DNA from: Sulfurospirillaceae bacterium
GTDB lineage: Bacteria > Campylobacterota > Campylobacteria > Campylobacterales > Sulfurospirillaceae
Direction of reading: 5' to 3'
Length of the DNA stretch: 45,139 nucleotides
NCBI GenBank assembly: GCA_028693565.1
Contig: JAQUVE010000005.1
Coordinates: 1-45,139, forward strand
The position numbers and the translations under genes were made by a program. The notes beneath the pieces were generated by a model. The model searched no databases. It was given only the letters and a program-made list of their open reading frames with translations, and had not been told where the DNA came from. Positions 16,074 to 25,454 of the stretch are shown piece by piece (within the stretch, counting starts at the first letter, position 1; the number at the start of each line of letters is the position of its first letter).

Positions 16074-17360
16074 ATGCTAAATTTGAATATGACAAAGCGA
16101 ATTGCCGTTTTTATTTTAGGGCAATTTGTCATGGCGTTAGGTGTCTCACTTTCGGTTAAAGCCTATCTCGGTGTTTCGCCTATCTCGTGTGTACCGTATG
16201 TGTACAGTTTAACGATGCCTCTTAGTTTGGGTGAATTGACCATTTTGCTCAACCTTGTTTTTATTGCCCTACAAATGGCGGTTCTGCGCAAAAACTATCA
16301 ATGGGCACAACTGGTGCAACTCCCTTCTGTGATCATTTTTGGGTACTGCATTGATTTTTCGATGCATCTGCTCTCTTTGCTAACTCCAATGTCGTATGTC
16401 GCACAAGTTTTTTGGTGTTTACTAGCATGTGCCACACTCGCCTTTGGTATCTTTTTACTCTTAAAAACAAAACTGACCTATTTACCGCTCGATGGTTTGG
16501 CGGTTGCTATTTCACACACGTACCACAAAGAGTTTGGTAAAGTCAAAATCATCTTAGACAGCTCAATGGTCACCATAGGTATCATCAGCTCTTTTACTTT
16601 TTTAAATCGACTGGAAGGCATACGTGAAGGTAGTGTTGTTGCCGCGTTACTCGTCGGAGCGTTGATTAAATTTTACAGTACCAAATTGGTGTTTGTCGAA
16701 CAATGGCTGGGAACGTATGTCGCTCCTCAAACACAAAGCACCCAAGAGACGGCTCTTAATTCTCTGGTCATTACCATTTCAAGAGAGTACGGCAGTGGCG
16801 GCCATGAGATAGGAGAGATGATCGCCCAAAAGCTTGGCATTCCTTTTTACGATAAAGAGCTTATTAAGCTGACTGCCGAAGAGACGGGCTACACGGCGGA
16901 ATACATCCAAGCCAACGAACAGCATTTAGCCAGTGAATTGCTCTATGAACTCTACGAGCAAAACTACGCCTACGTGGACAACCAACTCCCGCCTGCGGAT
17001 GTTTTGTTTATGGTGCAAAGCAAGATTATTCGCAACATTTGCGCTAAAGGTGCGTGCGTCATTGTCGGGCGTTGTGCCAATTTTATCTTGAAAGACGACC
17101 CAAATTGTTTCAATGTCTTCATTCACGCAAACATGGCGTATCGTAAAACAAAAGTCAATGAAAAATACAAAGCCACGCCACCGTGCAGCGACAAAGACTT
17201 AGAGATGTCCGATAAAAATCGTGCCAATTACTGCCTTCACTATACCAAACACGATTGGAAAGATGCAACCAATTACCATGTCACGATGGATGCTTCTTTG
17301 TATGGTTCCGAAAAAGCGGCTCAAAAGGTTATTGAATTACTCAAAGATTTTGCGCACTAG
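16074..17360 (+). CDS. YczE/YitT-like membrane domain fused to cytidylate-kinase-like domain
   Basis: The 428-residue protein has two parts. Residues 1-215 contain about five or six membrane helices and look like the YczE/YitT-type membrane family. Residues 225-428 start with ISREYGSGGHEIGEMIAQKLGIPFYD, the opening of the cytidylate-kinase-like family, with GSGGHEIG as the phosphate-binding loop, followed by IVGRCANFIL. A membrane-anchored nucleotide or small-molecule kinase acting at the cytoplasmic face is plausible; the substrate is unknown. The gene stands alone. GAAGGA 10 bp upstream supports the ATG at 16074. That site pairs with an upstream CATCCT (16022-16027), which could mask it in the mRNA. 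Confidence 0.85.
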   Translation: MLNLNMTKRIAVFILGQFVMALGVSLSVKAYLGVSPISCVPYVYSLTMPLSLGELTILLNLVFIALQMAVLRKNYQWAQLVQLPSVIIFGYCIDFSMHLLSLLTPMSYVAQVFWCLLACATLAFGIFLLLKTKLTYLPLDGLAVAISHTYHKEFGKVKIILDSSMVTIGIISSFTFLNRLEGIREGSVVAALLVGALIKFYSTKLVFVEQWLGTYVAPQTQSTQETALNSLVITISREYGSGGHEIGEMIAQKLGIPFYDKELIKLTAEETGYTAEYIQANEQHLASELLYELYEQNYAYVDNQLPPADVLFMVQSKIIRNICAKGACVIVGRCANFILKDDPNCFNVFIHANMAYRKTKVNEKYKATPPCSDKDLEMSDKNRANYCLHYTKHDWKDATNYHVTMDASLYGSEKAAQKVIELLKDFAH

Positions 17361-17429
17361 CGTTTTTATATGTCAAAGTAAAAAGGTGTGAAAGATTGAG
17401 AATTTAGCCGCTTACTCGCGTATCACATT

Positions 17430-17438
17430 TGCTATAAT
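17430..17438 (+). promoter_or_regulatory. Extended -10 promoter of the NTF2-like gene
   Basis: TGCTATAAT forms an extended -10 element 32 bp before the start codon. Transcription would begin near 17445. The -35 region is weak. Confidence 0.55.
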
Positions 17439-17469
17439 TAACTCATAACAATTATTTTAGGAATCAATC

Positions 17470-17844
17470 ATGAATCACTCACAGTTGATAGAACACTACA
17501 TCGAAGCGTATAATGCCTTTGACATCGAAACCATGCTCAGCACGCTTCACCATGACATCACATTTCAAAACATTTCAAGCGGCGAAATCAACGCCGAAAC
17601 ACACGGCATCGAAGCCTTTCGCACCCTCGCTGAACAGTCCAAAAGCCTCTTTACTTCACGCAAACAAACCATCACCAACGTCGAAACAAACGAGACTCAA
17701 ACATGCATCGACGTGACATTTGAAGCCACCCTCACCATCGACCTCCCCAACGGACTAAAAACTGGCGAGCTCCTCCAACTCCAAGGACGCTCAGAGTTTA
17801 TGTTTCGTGAGGGGAAGATTGTCAGCATTGTGGATAGGGCTTGA
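17470..17844 (+). CDS. SnoaL/NTF2-like protein
   Basis: The 124-residue protein fits the NTF2-like cone fold. It has an N-terminal helix with IEHYIEAYNAFDIETMLSTLHHDITF, followed by strands (TCIDVTFEATLTIDL and RSEFMFREGKIVSIVD). Members bind small hydrophobic ligands or act as isomerases or as uncharacterised housekeeping proteins, so no specific role can be given. It is a single gene with its own promoter. A TTTACATGTAAA palindrome lies 6 bp after its stop. Confidence 0.85.
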   Translation: MNHSQLIEHYIEAYNAFDIETMLSTLHHDITFQNISSGEINAETHGIEAFRTLAEQSKSLFTSRKQTITNVETNETQTCIDVTFEATLTIDLPNGLKTGELLQLQGRSEFMFREGKIVSIVDRA

Positions 17845-17850
17845 ATATTT

Positions 17851-17862
17851 TTTACATGTAAA
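17851..17862. repeat. TTTACATGTAAA palindrome, left of the restriction cassette
   Basis: Perfect 12-bp palindrome in the gap between the NTF2-like gene and hsdM. It is one of four perfect copies in the window (17851, 19504, 21074, 26194). Confidence 0.8.
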
Positions 17863-17953
17863 GGTTCTTACACAATGGATTCCAAGGGACAATGTAATTA
17901 ACTTTTAGATAGAATATCTCCTAAAAATTCACAAAAAAGCAAATAACCGAACC

Positions 17954-20596
17954 ATGAAACAAAAAATAACCCTACAAAAACTTGAAAATTTTCTCTTCTC
18001 TCTTGCAGATGATTTGCGTTCAAAAATGGATGCAAGTGAATACAAATACTACATCATCGGACTTATTTTTATAAAGCGACTTTCTGATGAGTTTAAAAAA
18101 GCACAAGAAGATGTCAAGAAAAAGTACAGACATCTTCCTCAAGAATTTCAAGAAAGACTTTTAGAAGACCCCATGTCCTATGGCGATATATTTTTTGTTC
18201 CCAAGCGAGCGCGCTGGCATGAGGGTTTTATAGATGCAAACGGTAACGAACAACCTCCCTTAAAGCACCTCAAATCAAACATCGGTGAGCGACTTAACAA
18301 AGCCATTGCTGCTATTGAGGAGAGTAACGACCGATTAAACGGTGTACTCAAAAATAACATCAACTTCAACGAAAGCCGTGGCAAAAACAACGAAAGGGTT
18401 AAAGATAGTGACTGGCGAAGTTTGCTGATTAAGCTTGAAAATTTTGGTTCACTTAGCGGAGAAAACTTTGAGTTTCCAGACCTCTTAGGAGCGGCGTATG
18501 AGTATCTCATCAAATACTTCGCCGATAGTGCAGGCAAAAAAGGAGGCGAGTTTTATACTCCTAATGAAGTCGTCAGACTCATGGTACAAATCGTCGAACC
18601 CAAAGAAGGTGAAAGCGTTTACGACCCGACAGTGGGAAGTGGGGGTATGCTTATCCAGTCCCACCAATTCGTTGAAGAGAGCGGTGGAAACACCAACCGC
18701 ATTTCACTCAACGGTCAAGAAAATGATGGTGGTGTGTGGGCTACATGTATTATGAATATGATTTTACACGATGTCAAAGATTTTGAGATCGAACACGGCA
18801 ACACATTAGAAGAGCCACTCTTTAAAGACTACGGTGGAAAATACAAAAAATTTGACAAGATTTTGGCAAACCCACCTTTTAGTATCGACTATAAAAAAGA
18901 GAACCTCACCCAAACCTCACGCTACCGATGGGGCTATGCACCACAAAAGAAAAAAGCGGATTTGATGTTTGTACAACACATGGCAAGCTCACTCAAACGA
19001 AACGGTTTGATGGCAAGTGTTGTACCGCATGGTGTGCTCTTTCGAGGCTCAAAAGAGAAAGAGATACGCGCTTCCATGCTTGAAGACAACATCATCGACG
19101 CTATCATCGGTCTGCCTCCTGCTCTTTTTTACGGCACGGGAATCCCTGCGGCGATTATCGTTGTTAGGAAAAACCGCAAAGAAGATGAAGGGGTGCTTTT
19201 TATCAATGCAGATGCTCAGTATGCAGAAGAAAAAGCCCGTAACCGTCTTAGAGCTCGTGACATTGAAAAAATATCGTATGTGTACCGCACCAAAGATGTG
19301 AGCGATGAGCGCTACTCAAAACTCATCAGCCTTCAAACGCTAAGAGATAACGACTACAACCTCAATATCAGAAGATATGTGGATAACTCTACCCCCAGTG
19401 AGATGGAAGATGTCAAAGCACACCTCAAAGGCGGCATACCCAAAAAAGAGGTACATTTGCACCAAAACCAATATGACAAATTTGCTTTTGACCCTTTGGA
19501 TGTTTTACATGTAAAAGATAAAGCCTATTTTGAGTTTAAAGTCTATGAAGATATCAAAGAGCACATCGCATCAAACCAAAGTGTTATAACATCGCTCGAA
19601 ACCTACCGCACCCATTTAACGCAGTGGTGGGATGAGACCAAAGAGACGTTTAGTCTTCTTGAAGAGACCAAAAACATCAACCAAACCAAGCGCATACTTT
19701 TGGACTCTTTTAAAAAGCATTTTTTACATTTCCATGTACTTGACACTTTTCAAGTTGCAGGGGTATTTGCCGAGTGGTGGAATGCCATCAAGTATGACCT
19801 CAAAACCATCAGCGCTATCGGCTTTGGTGAGAGCCTGCTGAGTGATGAGATGCTCATCGATGCTTTTTTTGTGCGTGAAAAAACGCAGATAGAAGCGTGT
19901 GAGATGGAGATTTCTCAGAGTGAAAACGCTCTTAGTGACGCGGTCGAAGAGGTGGAGTACGAGACGGAGGAAGACAATGAGGGCAACAAAGAGGAGAAAA
20001 AACCCTCAAGCGCAAAAGCCTATCTCAAAGAGAGCATCAAAGCCCTTGAGTTTGAAGAGAGGGCATCGTATGTGAGTGAACGAGAGGGCTTGCAAACACA
20101 ACTTATAGCCATCGAGGAGCTGGAAAAAATCATCAAAGAGCTTAAAGCCCAAAAGAAAACGTTAGAGTATGAGCTACGCATCAAACTAGAGATCAAACGC
20201 TACGGTGAAGTTGAAGAACTAGAGGAACTCAATGCCTCACTTCAAGCCGTTCACAAAGAGCTTCAAACGAAAAACCTCATCAAAAAAGAGCAAGATAAAC
20301 TCACCAAAGATAAAGCAAAGCTAGAAGCAGCACAGGCAAAACTCAATGCTCTGTTGCGAGAAGTAGGCATCATCACCCATGAAGAAGCCAAAGCGCTGAC
20401 GCTGCAAAAACACTACAGACTTATCCAAAACGAACTAGAGAGTGAGCTCAAAGAGGAGCTTAACGCCCTGTACTGCATCTTTGAAAATCTGCACGCAAAA
20501 TACTCCGTAAGCTTAGAAGCGATTGAGGAAAACCTAGAGCAGAGCGAGCAAACGATAGAAGGGTATTTAAAAGCGTTGGGGTATATTGATGCGTGA
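17954..20596 (+). CDS. hsdM: Type I restriction-modification methyltransferase subunit HsdM, with long C-terminal extension
   Basis: This adenine-N6 methyltransferase has the HsdM N-terminal helical domain (about 1-150), then GGEFYTPNEVVRLMV, the SAM-binding motif DPTVGSGGM (around 224) and the catalytic NPPF at N306. With HsdS it methylates and recognises the target; with HsdR it restricts unmodified DNA. At 880 residues it is about 350 longer than common HsdM proteins. The extra part (about 520-880) is highly charged and coiled-coil-like (for example 690-790, rich in Glu, Lys and Leu). The frame is uninterrupted, so this is a true extension and not a frameshift product. It carries a TTTACATGTAAA palindrome at 19504. 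Confidence 0.95.
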   Translation: MKQKITLQKLENFLFSLADDLRSKMDASEYKYYIIGLIFIKRLSDEFKKAQEDVKKKYRHLPQEFQERLLEDPMSYGDIFFVPKRARWHEGFIDANGNEQPPLKHLKSNIGERLNKAIAAIEESNDRLNGVLKNNINFNESRGKNNERVKDSDWRSLLIKLENFGSLSGENFEFPDLLGAAYEYLIKYFADSAGKKGGEFYTPNEVVRLMVQIVEPKEGESVYDPTVGSGGMLIQSHQFVEESGGNTNRISLNGQENDGGVWATCIMNMILHDVKDFEIEHGNTLEEPLFKDYGGKYKKFDKILANPPFSIDYKKENLTQTSRYRWGYAPQKKKADLMFVQHMASSLKRNGLMASVVPHGVLFRGSKEKEIRASMLEDNIIDAIIGLPPALFYGTGIPAAIIVVRKNRKEDEGVLFINADAQYAEEKARNRLRARDIEKISYVYRTKDVSDERYSKLISLQTLRDNDYNLNIRRYVDNSTPSEMEDVKAHLKGGIPKKEVHLHQNQYDKFAFDPLDVLHVKDKAYFEFKVYEDIKEHIASNQSVITSLETYRTHLTQWWDETKETFSLLEETKNINQTKRILLDSFKKHFLHFHVLDTFQVAGVFAEWWNAIKYDLKTISAIGFGESLLSDEMLIDAFFVREKTQIEACEMEISQSENALSDAVEEVEYETEEDNEGNKEEKKPSSAKAYLKESIKALEFEERASYVSEREGLQTQLIAIEELEKIIKELKAQKKTLEYELRIKLEIKRYGEVEELEELNASLQAVHKELQTKNLIKKEQDKLTKDKAKLEAAQAKLNALLREVGIITHEEAKALTLQKHYRLIQNELESELKEELNALYCIFENLHAKYSVSLEAIEENLEQSEQTIEGYLKALGYIDA
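19504..19515. repeat. TTTACATGTAAA palindrome inside hsdM
   Basis: Perfect 12-bp palindrome, extended to 14 bp (TTTTACATGTAAAA). It encodes Leu-His-Val-Lys at the start of the HsdM extension. Confidence 0.8.
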
Positions 20597-21740
20597 GGTG
20601 TTGAATGTTCCTCAGGGGTGGGAAAGTATTAAATTAAATGAAGTATTAGAATATGAGCAACCTACAAAATATTTAGTTAAAACTGAAAATTATGACAATG
20701 CTTTTAACACACCCGTTTTAACAGCTGGAAAAACTTTTATTTTAGGATATACAGATGAAAAAGATGGTATTTTTAAAAGTAATTTACCTGTAATTATTTT
20801 TGATGATTTTACTACTTCGTCGAAATTTGTAGATTTCAATTTTAAAGCAAAATCATCAGCCATGAAAATTTTAAAATTAAAAGACAATCTTGCAAATATT
20901 AAATTAGTTTTTGAGTTGATGCAAAAGCTAAATTTTGCACCTGAAGAACATAAGAGGCATTGGATTTCTACATATTCAAAACTTAAAATAAATCTTCCAA
21001 AATCAAAAAAAGAGCAAGAGAAAATTGCGGAGATTTTAAGCGAAGTCGATAGTGCTATAGAACATGCGCAAGCTTTACATGTAAAGCATCAAAAAGTCAA
21101 AACCGCCCTGATGCAAGACCTCCTCACCCACGGGATAGACCAACACGGAAAGATACGCAACCCCAAAACCCACGCCTACAAACCTTCCCTTTTGGGTGAT
21201 GTACCTGTGGAGTGGGATGTTAAAGAATTACAAAAGATTCTAAAAATTGGTAGTGGACAAGATTATAAATTTCTACAAGAAGGTGCAATCCCAGTATATG
21301 GAACAGGGGGCTATATGACATCCGTAAATAATTTTTTATATGATGGGGAAAGTGTCTGTATCGGAAGAAAGGGAACTATTGATAATCCAATGTATCTTGA
21401 GGGTAAGTTTTGGACAGTAGATACATTATTTTATACCCACAAATTTAAACAATCCGTTCCAAAATATATCTATTATGTTTTTCAAAACATAAATTGGAAG
21501 CTATACAATGAAGCTTCTGGGGTGCCTAGTCTATCGAAAACAACAATAGAGAATATTCAAATTAAAATACCTCAACAAGAAGAACAACAAAAAATAGCCC
21601 AAATCCTTTCATCCCACGATGACAAAATAGAAAAAGTCAAAACCAAACTCGAAAAATTACAGCAACTTAAAACCGCACTGATGCAAGATTTGCTCAACGG
21701 AACCAAACGCGTGAACCACCTGCTAGGAGAAGAGCAATGA
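20589..21740 (+). CDS. hsdS: Type I restriction-modification specificity subunit HsdS
   Basis: The 383-residue protein has the usual two halves. Target-recognition domain 1 spans about 1-135 and a conserved helical spacer about 136-200 (EQEKIAEILSEVDSAIEHAQ, ending KTALMQDLLTHG). Target-recognition domain 2 spans about 205-325 and is followed by a second conserved helix (EQQKIAQILSSHDDKIEKV, ending KTALMQDLLNG). The two helical parts are clear repeats of each other and set the spacing of the bipartite DNA target. Both recognition domains are much more AT-rich than the conserved parts, a sign of domain exchange. The ATG at 20589 overlaps the hsdM stop by 8 bp. The stop overlaps hsdR by 4 bp. 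The target sequence cannot be predicted by eye. Confidence 0.95.
   Translation: MREVLNVPQGWESIKLNEVLEYEQPTKYLVKTENYDNAFNTPVLTAGKTFILGYTDEKDGIFKSNLPVIIFDDFTTSSKFVDFNFKAKSSAMKILKLKDNLANIKLVFELMQKLNFAPEEHKRHWISTYSKLKINLPKSKKEQEKIAEILSEVDSAIEHAQALHVKHQKVKTALMQDLLTHGIDQHGKIRNPKTHAYKPSLLGDVPVEWDVKELQKILKIGSGQDYKFLQEGAIPVYGTGGYMTSVNNFLYDGESVCIGRKGTIDNPMYLEGKFWTVDTLFYTHKFKQSVPKYIYYVFQNINWKLYNEASGVPSLSKTTIENIQIKIPQQEEQQKIAQILSSHDDKIEKVKTKLEKLQQLKTALMQDLLNGTKRVNHLLGEEQ
21072..21087. repeat. 16-bp palindrome GCTTTACATGTAAAGC inside hsdS
   Basis: Perfect 16-bp palindrome containing the TTTACATGTAAA core, in the conserved spacer between the two recognition domains. It again encodes Leu-His-Val-Lys. Confidence 0.8.
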
Positions 21741-24700
21741 GAGAAGATACCTTTGTGCATGAGCCGTTTTTAGAGAGTCTTGAACGGATTGATTGGGAAG
21801 TGATACGTCTCAATAGATTGCATCAAACACCCCAACAAAGCCATAGAGAGAGCTTTAAAGAGGTGGTGATGCGCTCTAAACTCCACGATGCGCTACACGC
21901 CATCAATCCCTTTTTAGAAGATGACCAGATAGTTGAGTGTATCGATCGTCTTCTAAACTTCTCTTCTCATGCGCTCATCTCCCAAAACAGTCGTATTTTT
22001 GAGCTTCTCTTAAACGGCACAAGCGTCGATGAAAACCGAAAAACCAAAGAGAAAAGCCCCACGGTACGCTATATCGATTTTGACCACTTAGAACACAACA
22101 GCTTTATCGCCGTGAGTGAGCTTGGGGTTAAAGTCAAAGGCATCGAAGTCGAAGATAAAAAAGTATCGATGTTCTACCCCGATGTGGTTTTATTTCTCAA
22201 TGGCATCCCTTTGGTGGTGGTCGAAGCCAAAAAACCTAAAGGCAAAAAAGACAGCCTGCAAGAGGCTTTGAGCGATTTACAAGACTACGCACAACAAAAA
22301 GAGGGAGCCAAAAAAGGGAACCGAGAGCTTTTTTACTTCAACCATTTTGTAGTCGTTACCGACAACAACAAAGCAAAATTTGGTACCATCACTGCTACAA
22401 ACCTCAAACAATTTTGGCGATGGAGCAACCCTTACCCCATGCGTTTAGAAGAGCTCCCTATGAGTGGAGCAGGTGTGGTCAATGACCAAAACAGACTCAT
22501 CTACGGAATGCTCAAACCACGCCATTTACTAGAGATTTTCCAAAGCTTTACCGTCTTTAGCTCGACCGAGAGCGGTGTGGAAAAAGTGGTCTGTCGTCAT
22601 CAACAATTTCGTGCCGTCAAAAAAGCGATAGAGCGACTTCAAAACGGTGAAACGGCACAGGAAAAAGGCGGACTCATCTGGCATACGCAAGGTAGCGGCA
22701 AGTCTTTGACGATGATGTTTTTGATTCGTGCGATGTATGCGACCAAAAAATTTGATGACTGGAAAATCATCCTTATCAACGACCGAACCGACTTAGAGAC
22801 ACAACTCAAAGGAACCGCAGGAAAAATCGGCGTGACAGTCAGCAGTGCCAACAGCATTGCCGAACTTAAAGAGCTTATCAAAAGCGACGCATCGGACATC
22901 GTGATGGCAATGGTGCAAAAATTCCAACAACGAGAGTTAAGCAGTAGTGCCTTTCCCGTACTCAACAAAAGCGAAAAAATCCTCATCATGGTCGATGAAG
23001 CGCACCGAAGTATTTACAGTTCACTGGGTTCTAATATCAAAAACGCCGCACCCAATGCGGTGATGATAGGCTATACGGGCACACCCATCGAAAAAAGCCA
23101 TAAACTTTTTAAGGACTACATCGATAAATACACGATGAAAGAGTCCATCGAAGACGGCGCAACGCTGAGAATTGTCTATGAAGGGCGTGCGCACGATACC
23201 GAACTTAAAGAAGGTGCCATCGTTAATATCTACGATGAGCTGGATGTGGAAGATGATGAGAGTGATGAGCTCAAAGGTCTCAATGCCCAAATCAAAAAAG
23301 CCTACCTAGAGAGTGAAAAAACCATCACGACCAAAGCCAAAGATATGTTGGAGCACTACTTTACGCATGTGTTTCCTAACGGTTACAAAGCGCAAATCGT
23401 CGCACCTTCTCAAAAGGCGGCGGTGAGTTATAAAAAGATTATTGATGCGCTTTTAAAAGAGAGAGAAGAGGCAAAAGAAAAAACGGTTAAAGCTGACATC
23501 GTTATCTCAGGGATTGCCAACGACGATGAAGTTAGAGAGTATGGCAAACGGGACAAAGAAAGCATCACCGATAGCTTTATAATGAAATTTGATAGCGAAG
23601 CAAAAGACGGCATCACGGGAGAGATAGGCATACTCATCGTAAACAACATGCTTTTAACAGGTTTTGATGCCAAGATAGAGCAAGTCATGTACATCGACAG
23701 AGTGCTCAAAGCGCACAGTCTGCTTCAAGCCATTGCTCGGGTCAATCGTGTCTATGATGAGGGCAAAACCGTTGGGTTTGTGGTGGACTATATCGGGGTG
23801 GGGGATTTGCTCAAACGAGCTGTCGAATACTACAATGAAAAAGAACAAAAAGACTCACTTAATAGCGGGCTTTGGGATGTGGATAAACTCGAGAGTGAGC
23901 TTAAAGAGTGTTCACGAAAAATCGATGAGTTTATAGCAAGCCGCACAATTGCGATAGATGATAAGGATGATTGGTACGCAGAATTTTACGATGATGAATT
24001 GCGTTATGAATTTTTAATGCTTTTTAAAGAGTATGCACAATATCTTGACGAGCTTTATCCGTCTGAAAAAGCAGTGGCTTTTATCGATGAGTTTAACAAA
24101 CTCAAAGACTTACATGACCAAGCTTTATGTCATGAAGTGGATGAAAATGCTTACAAAATTGACTCTAAAAAACTTCAGGCAATCATTGACGAGCATCTTC
24201 TATCAAAAGGCATTAAGCAAAGAGTTGCCCCTATTGAAGTTTTTAGTGATGAGTTTGTTAAAAGAAAAGATGCAAGGAAAAGCGCAAAAGCAAAAGCTGC
24301 GGAGATAGAAAACGCACTGATTCGGCACATCAACCTCAATATGCAATATGACCCTGCACTTTATAGTAGTTTTTTCGAGATGCTTAAAAAAATCCTTGAG
24401 CAATTTAAAGAAAACTGGGACGAAATCGTCAAAGAGCTTGAAGCGTTACGAGAAAGGCTCAAAAAGACAGAAGAGAAGACTTTTCATGGACTGAAAAAAG
24501 AGTATAAACCCTATTTCAATCTTTTTGCGCAAGAGATTTTTGGAAAAATAGAGGATTTGAATGAAGATGAAACTTCTTTGGCGATAAGGCTTACAAAAGA
24601 TATAACAGCTATCATCGAAGCAGAAGAGACTTCTTTTTTATGGAGTAGCACACCTGCAAAAGCAAGGCTCCAAATGGAAATACAAGATACGCTTTTAAGC

Positions 24701-24802
24701 GAGGACTACATCAAAATAAAAGGTATAAGCGAAAAATACAAAACCTTAATCGTACAGATTATGAATATTGCGGAGCCAAATAAAAATGGAACTAAACTAT
24801 AG
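21737..24802 (+). CDS. hsdR: Type I restriction endonuclease subunit HsdR
   Basis: This 1021-residue motor and nuclease has the N-terminal PD-(D/E)xK nuclease with YPDVVLFL and VVVEAKKP (E163, K165). The first helicase domain has Walker A QGSGKS (from about 318) and Walker B DEAH at 420. The second has LLTGFDAK and the arginine-finger region QAIARVNR. The C-terminal part (about 850-1021) is helical and charged and would dock on HsdM. It translocates DNA with ATP and cuts when blocked. The gene starts in a 4-bp ATGA overlap with hsdS and ends overlapping the metallopeptidase gene. Length and motifs are complete, so the system looks functional. Confidence 0.95.
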   Translation: MREDTFVHEPFLESLERIDWEVIRLNRLHQTPQQSHRESFKEVVMRSKLHDALHAINPFLEDDQIVECIDRLLNFSSHALISQNSRIFELLLNGTSVDENRKTKEKSPTVRYIDFDHLEHNSFIAVSELGVKVKGIEVEDKKVSMFYPDVVLFLNGIPLVVVEAKKPKGKKDSLQEALSDLQDYAQQKEGAKKGNRELFYFNHFVVVTDNNKAKFGTITATNLKQFWRWSNPYPMRLEELPMSGAGVVNDQNRLIYGMLKPRHLLEIFQSFTVFSSTESGVEKVVCRHQQFRAVKKAIERLQNGETAQEKGGLIWHTQGSGKSLTMMFLIRAMYATKKFDDWKIILINDRTDLETQLKGTAGKIGVTVSSANSIAELKELIKSDASDIVMAMVQKFQQRELSSSAFPVLNKSEKILIMVDEAHRSIYSSLGSNIKNAAPNAVMIGYTGTPIEKSHKLFKDYIDKYTMKESIEDGATLRIVYEGRAHDTELKEGAIVNIYDELDVEDDESDELKGLNAQIKKAYLESEKTITTKAKDMLEHYFTHVFPNGYKAQIVAPSQKAAVSYKKIIDALLKEREEAKEKTVKADIVISGIANDDEVREYGKRDKESITDSFIMKFDSEAKDGITGEIGILIVNNMLLTGFDAKIEQVMYIDRVLKAHSLLQAIARVNRVYDEGKTVGFVVDYIGVGDLLKRAVEYYNEKEQKDSLNSGLWDVDKLESELKECSRKIDEFIASRTIAIDDKDDWYAEFYDDELRYEFLMLFKEYAQYLDELYPSEKAVAFIDEFNKLKDLHDQALCHEVDENAYKIDSKKLQAIIDEHLLSKGIKQRVAPIEVFSDEFVKRKDARKSAKAKAAEIENALIRHINLNMQYDPALYSSFFEMLKKILEQFKENWDEIVKELEALRERLKKTEEKTFHGLKKEYKPYFNLFAQEIFGKIEDLNEDETSLAIRLTKDITAIIEAEETSFLWSSTPAKARLQMEIQDTLLSEDYIKIKGISEKYKTLIVQIMNIAEPNKNGTKL

Positions 24803-25445
24803 TATCCAAAGAAGCTCTGCACGCAAAACTTTGTGCTTGAAAATGGCTCAAGATGGAACGCTTGAAGTGTTAGCACCGATAGATGTATCGGATGAAAAAA
24901 TCGACACCCTTGTGCAAAAAAAGAAATTTTGGGTTTATAAAAACAAAAAAGAACTTGTTGAGAAAAAAATGGCTTTTGAAAAAGAGTTTGTATCGGGTGA
25001 GTCGTTTTTATATCTGGGTAAAAAATTTCGGCTTGATGTAACAGCATGTGAGCACAAAGGTTTAGTATTTAAACAAAACAAATTCATCCTCAACAAAACA
25101 GAGCAAAAAAGTGCTCAGAAACTTTTTGAACAATGGTACAAGCAAAAGGCAAAAGAGAAGCTAATTCCAAGAGTTGAAAAATTTGCAAGCCAAATGGGCG
25201 TAACCCCACAAAAAACAAAAATATTGTCAATGCAAAAAAGATGGGGAAGCTGCACCTGTGATGGTAATATCATCCTGAATTACCATCTCATTAAAGCACC
25301 TCTTTATATTATAGACTATGTGATAATACATGAACTCGCCCACTTGTTAGAGCATAACCATAGTGATAAATTTTGGAAAATTATTCAAACGCAAATGGGA
25401 GATTATAAAAAGCATAAAGAGTGGTTGGGAAAACTAGAAATTTAA
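24786..25445 (+). CDS. YgjP-like zinc metallopeptidase (M48/DUF45 type)
   Basis: The 219-residue protein has the zinc-peptidase motif HELAHLLEHNHSDKFW, preceded by MQKRWGSCTCDGNIILNYHLI, the two signatures of the YgjP (SprT-like, DUF45) family. Genes of this family often lie beside type I restriction genes, but their role there is not settled. The ATG at 24786 lies inside the hsdR end (17-bp overlap) with GGAG ten bases upstream. An upstream in-frame start would overlap further and lacks a site. It is probably cotranslated with HsdR. Confidence 0.9.
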   Translation: MELNYSIQRSSARKTLCLKMAQDGTLEVLAPIDVSDEKIDTLVQKKKFWVYKNKKELVEKKMAFEKEFVSGESFLYLGKKFRLDVTACEHKGLVFKQNKFILNKTEQKSAQKLFEQWYKQKAKEKLIPRVEKFASQMGVTPQKTKILSMQKRWGSCTCDGNIILNYHLIKAPLYIIDYVIIHELAHLLEHNHSDKFWKIIQTQMGDYKKHKEWLGKLEI

Positions 25446-25454
25446 AGGATGACT

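Noticed and set aside
17954-20596. HsdM as an artificial fusion by frameshift or lost stop
   Set aside because: Frame and codon character run evenly to the end, and the stop overlaps hsdS in the usual way.
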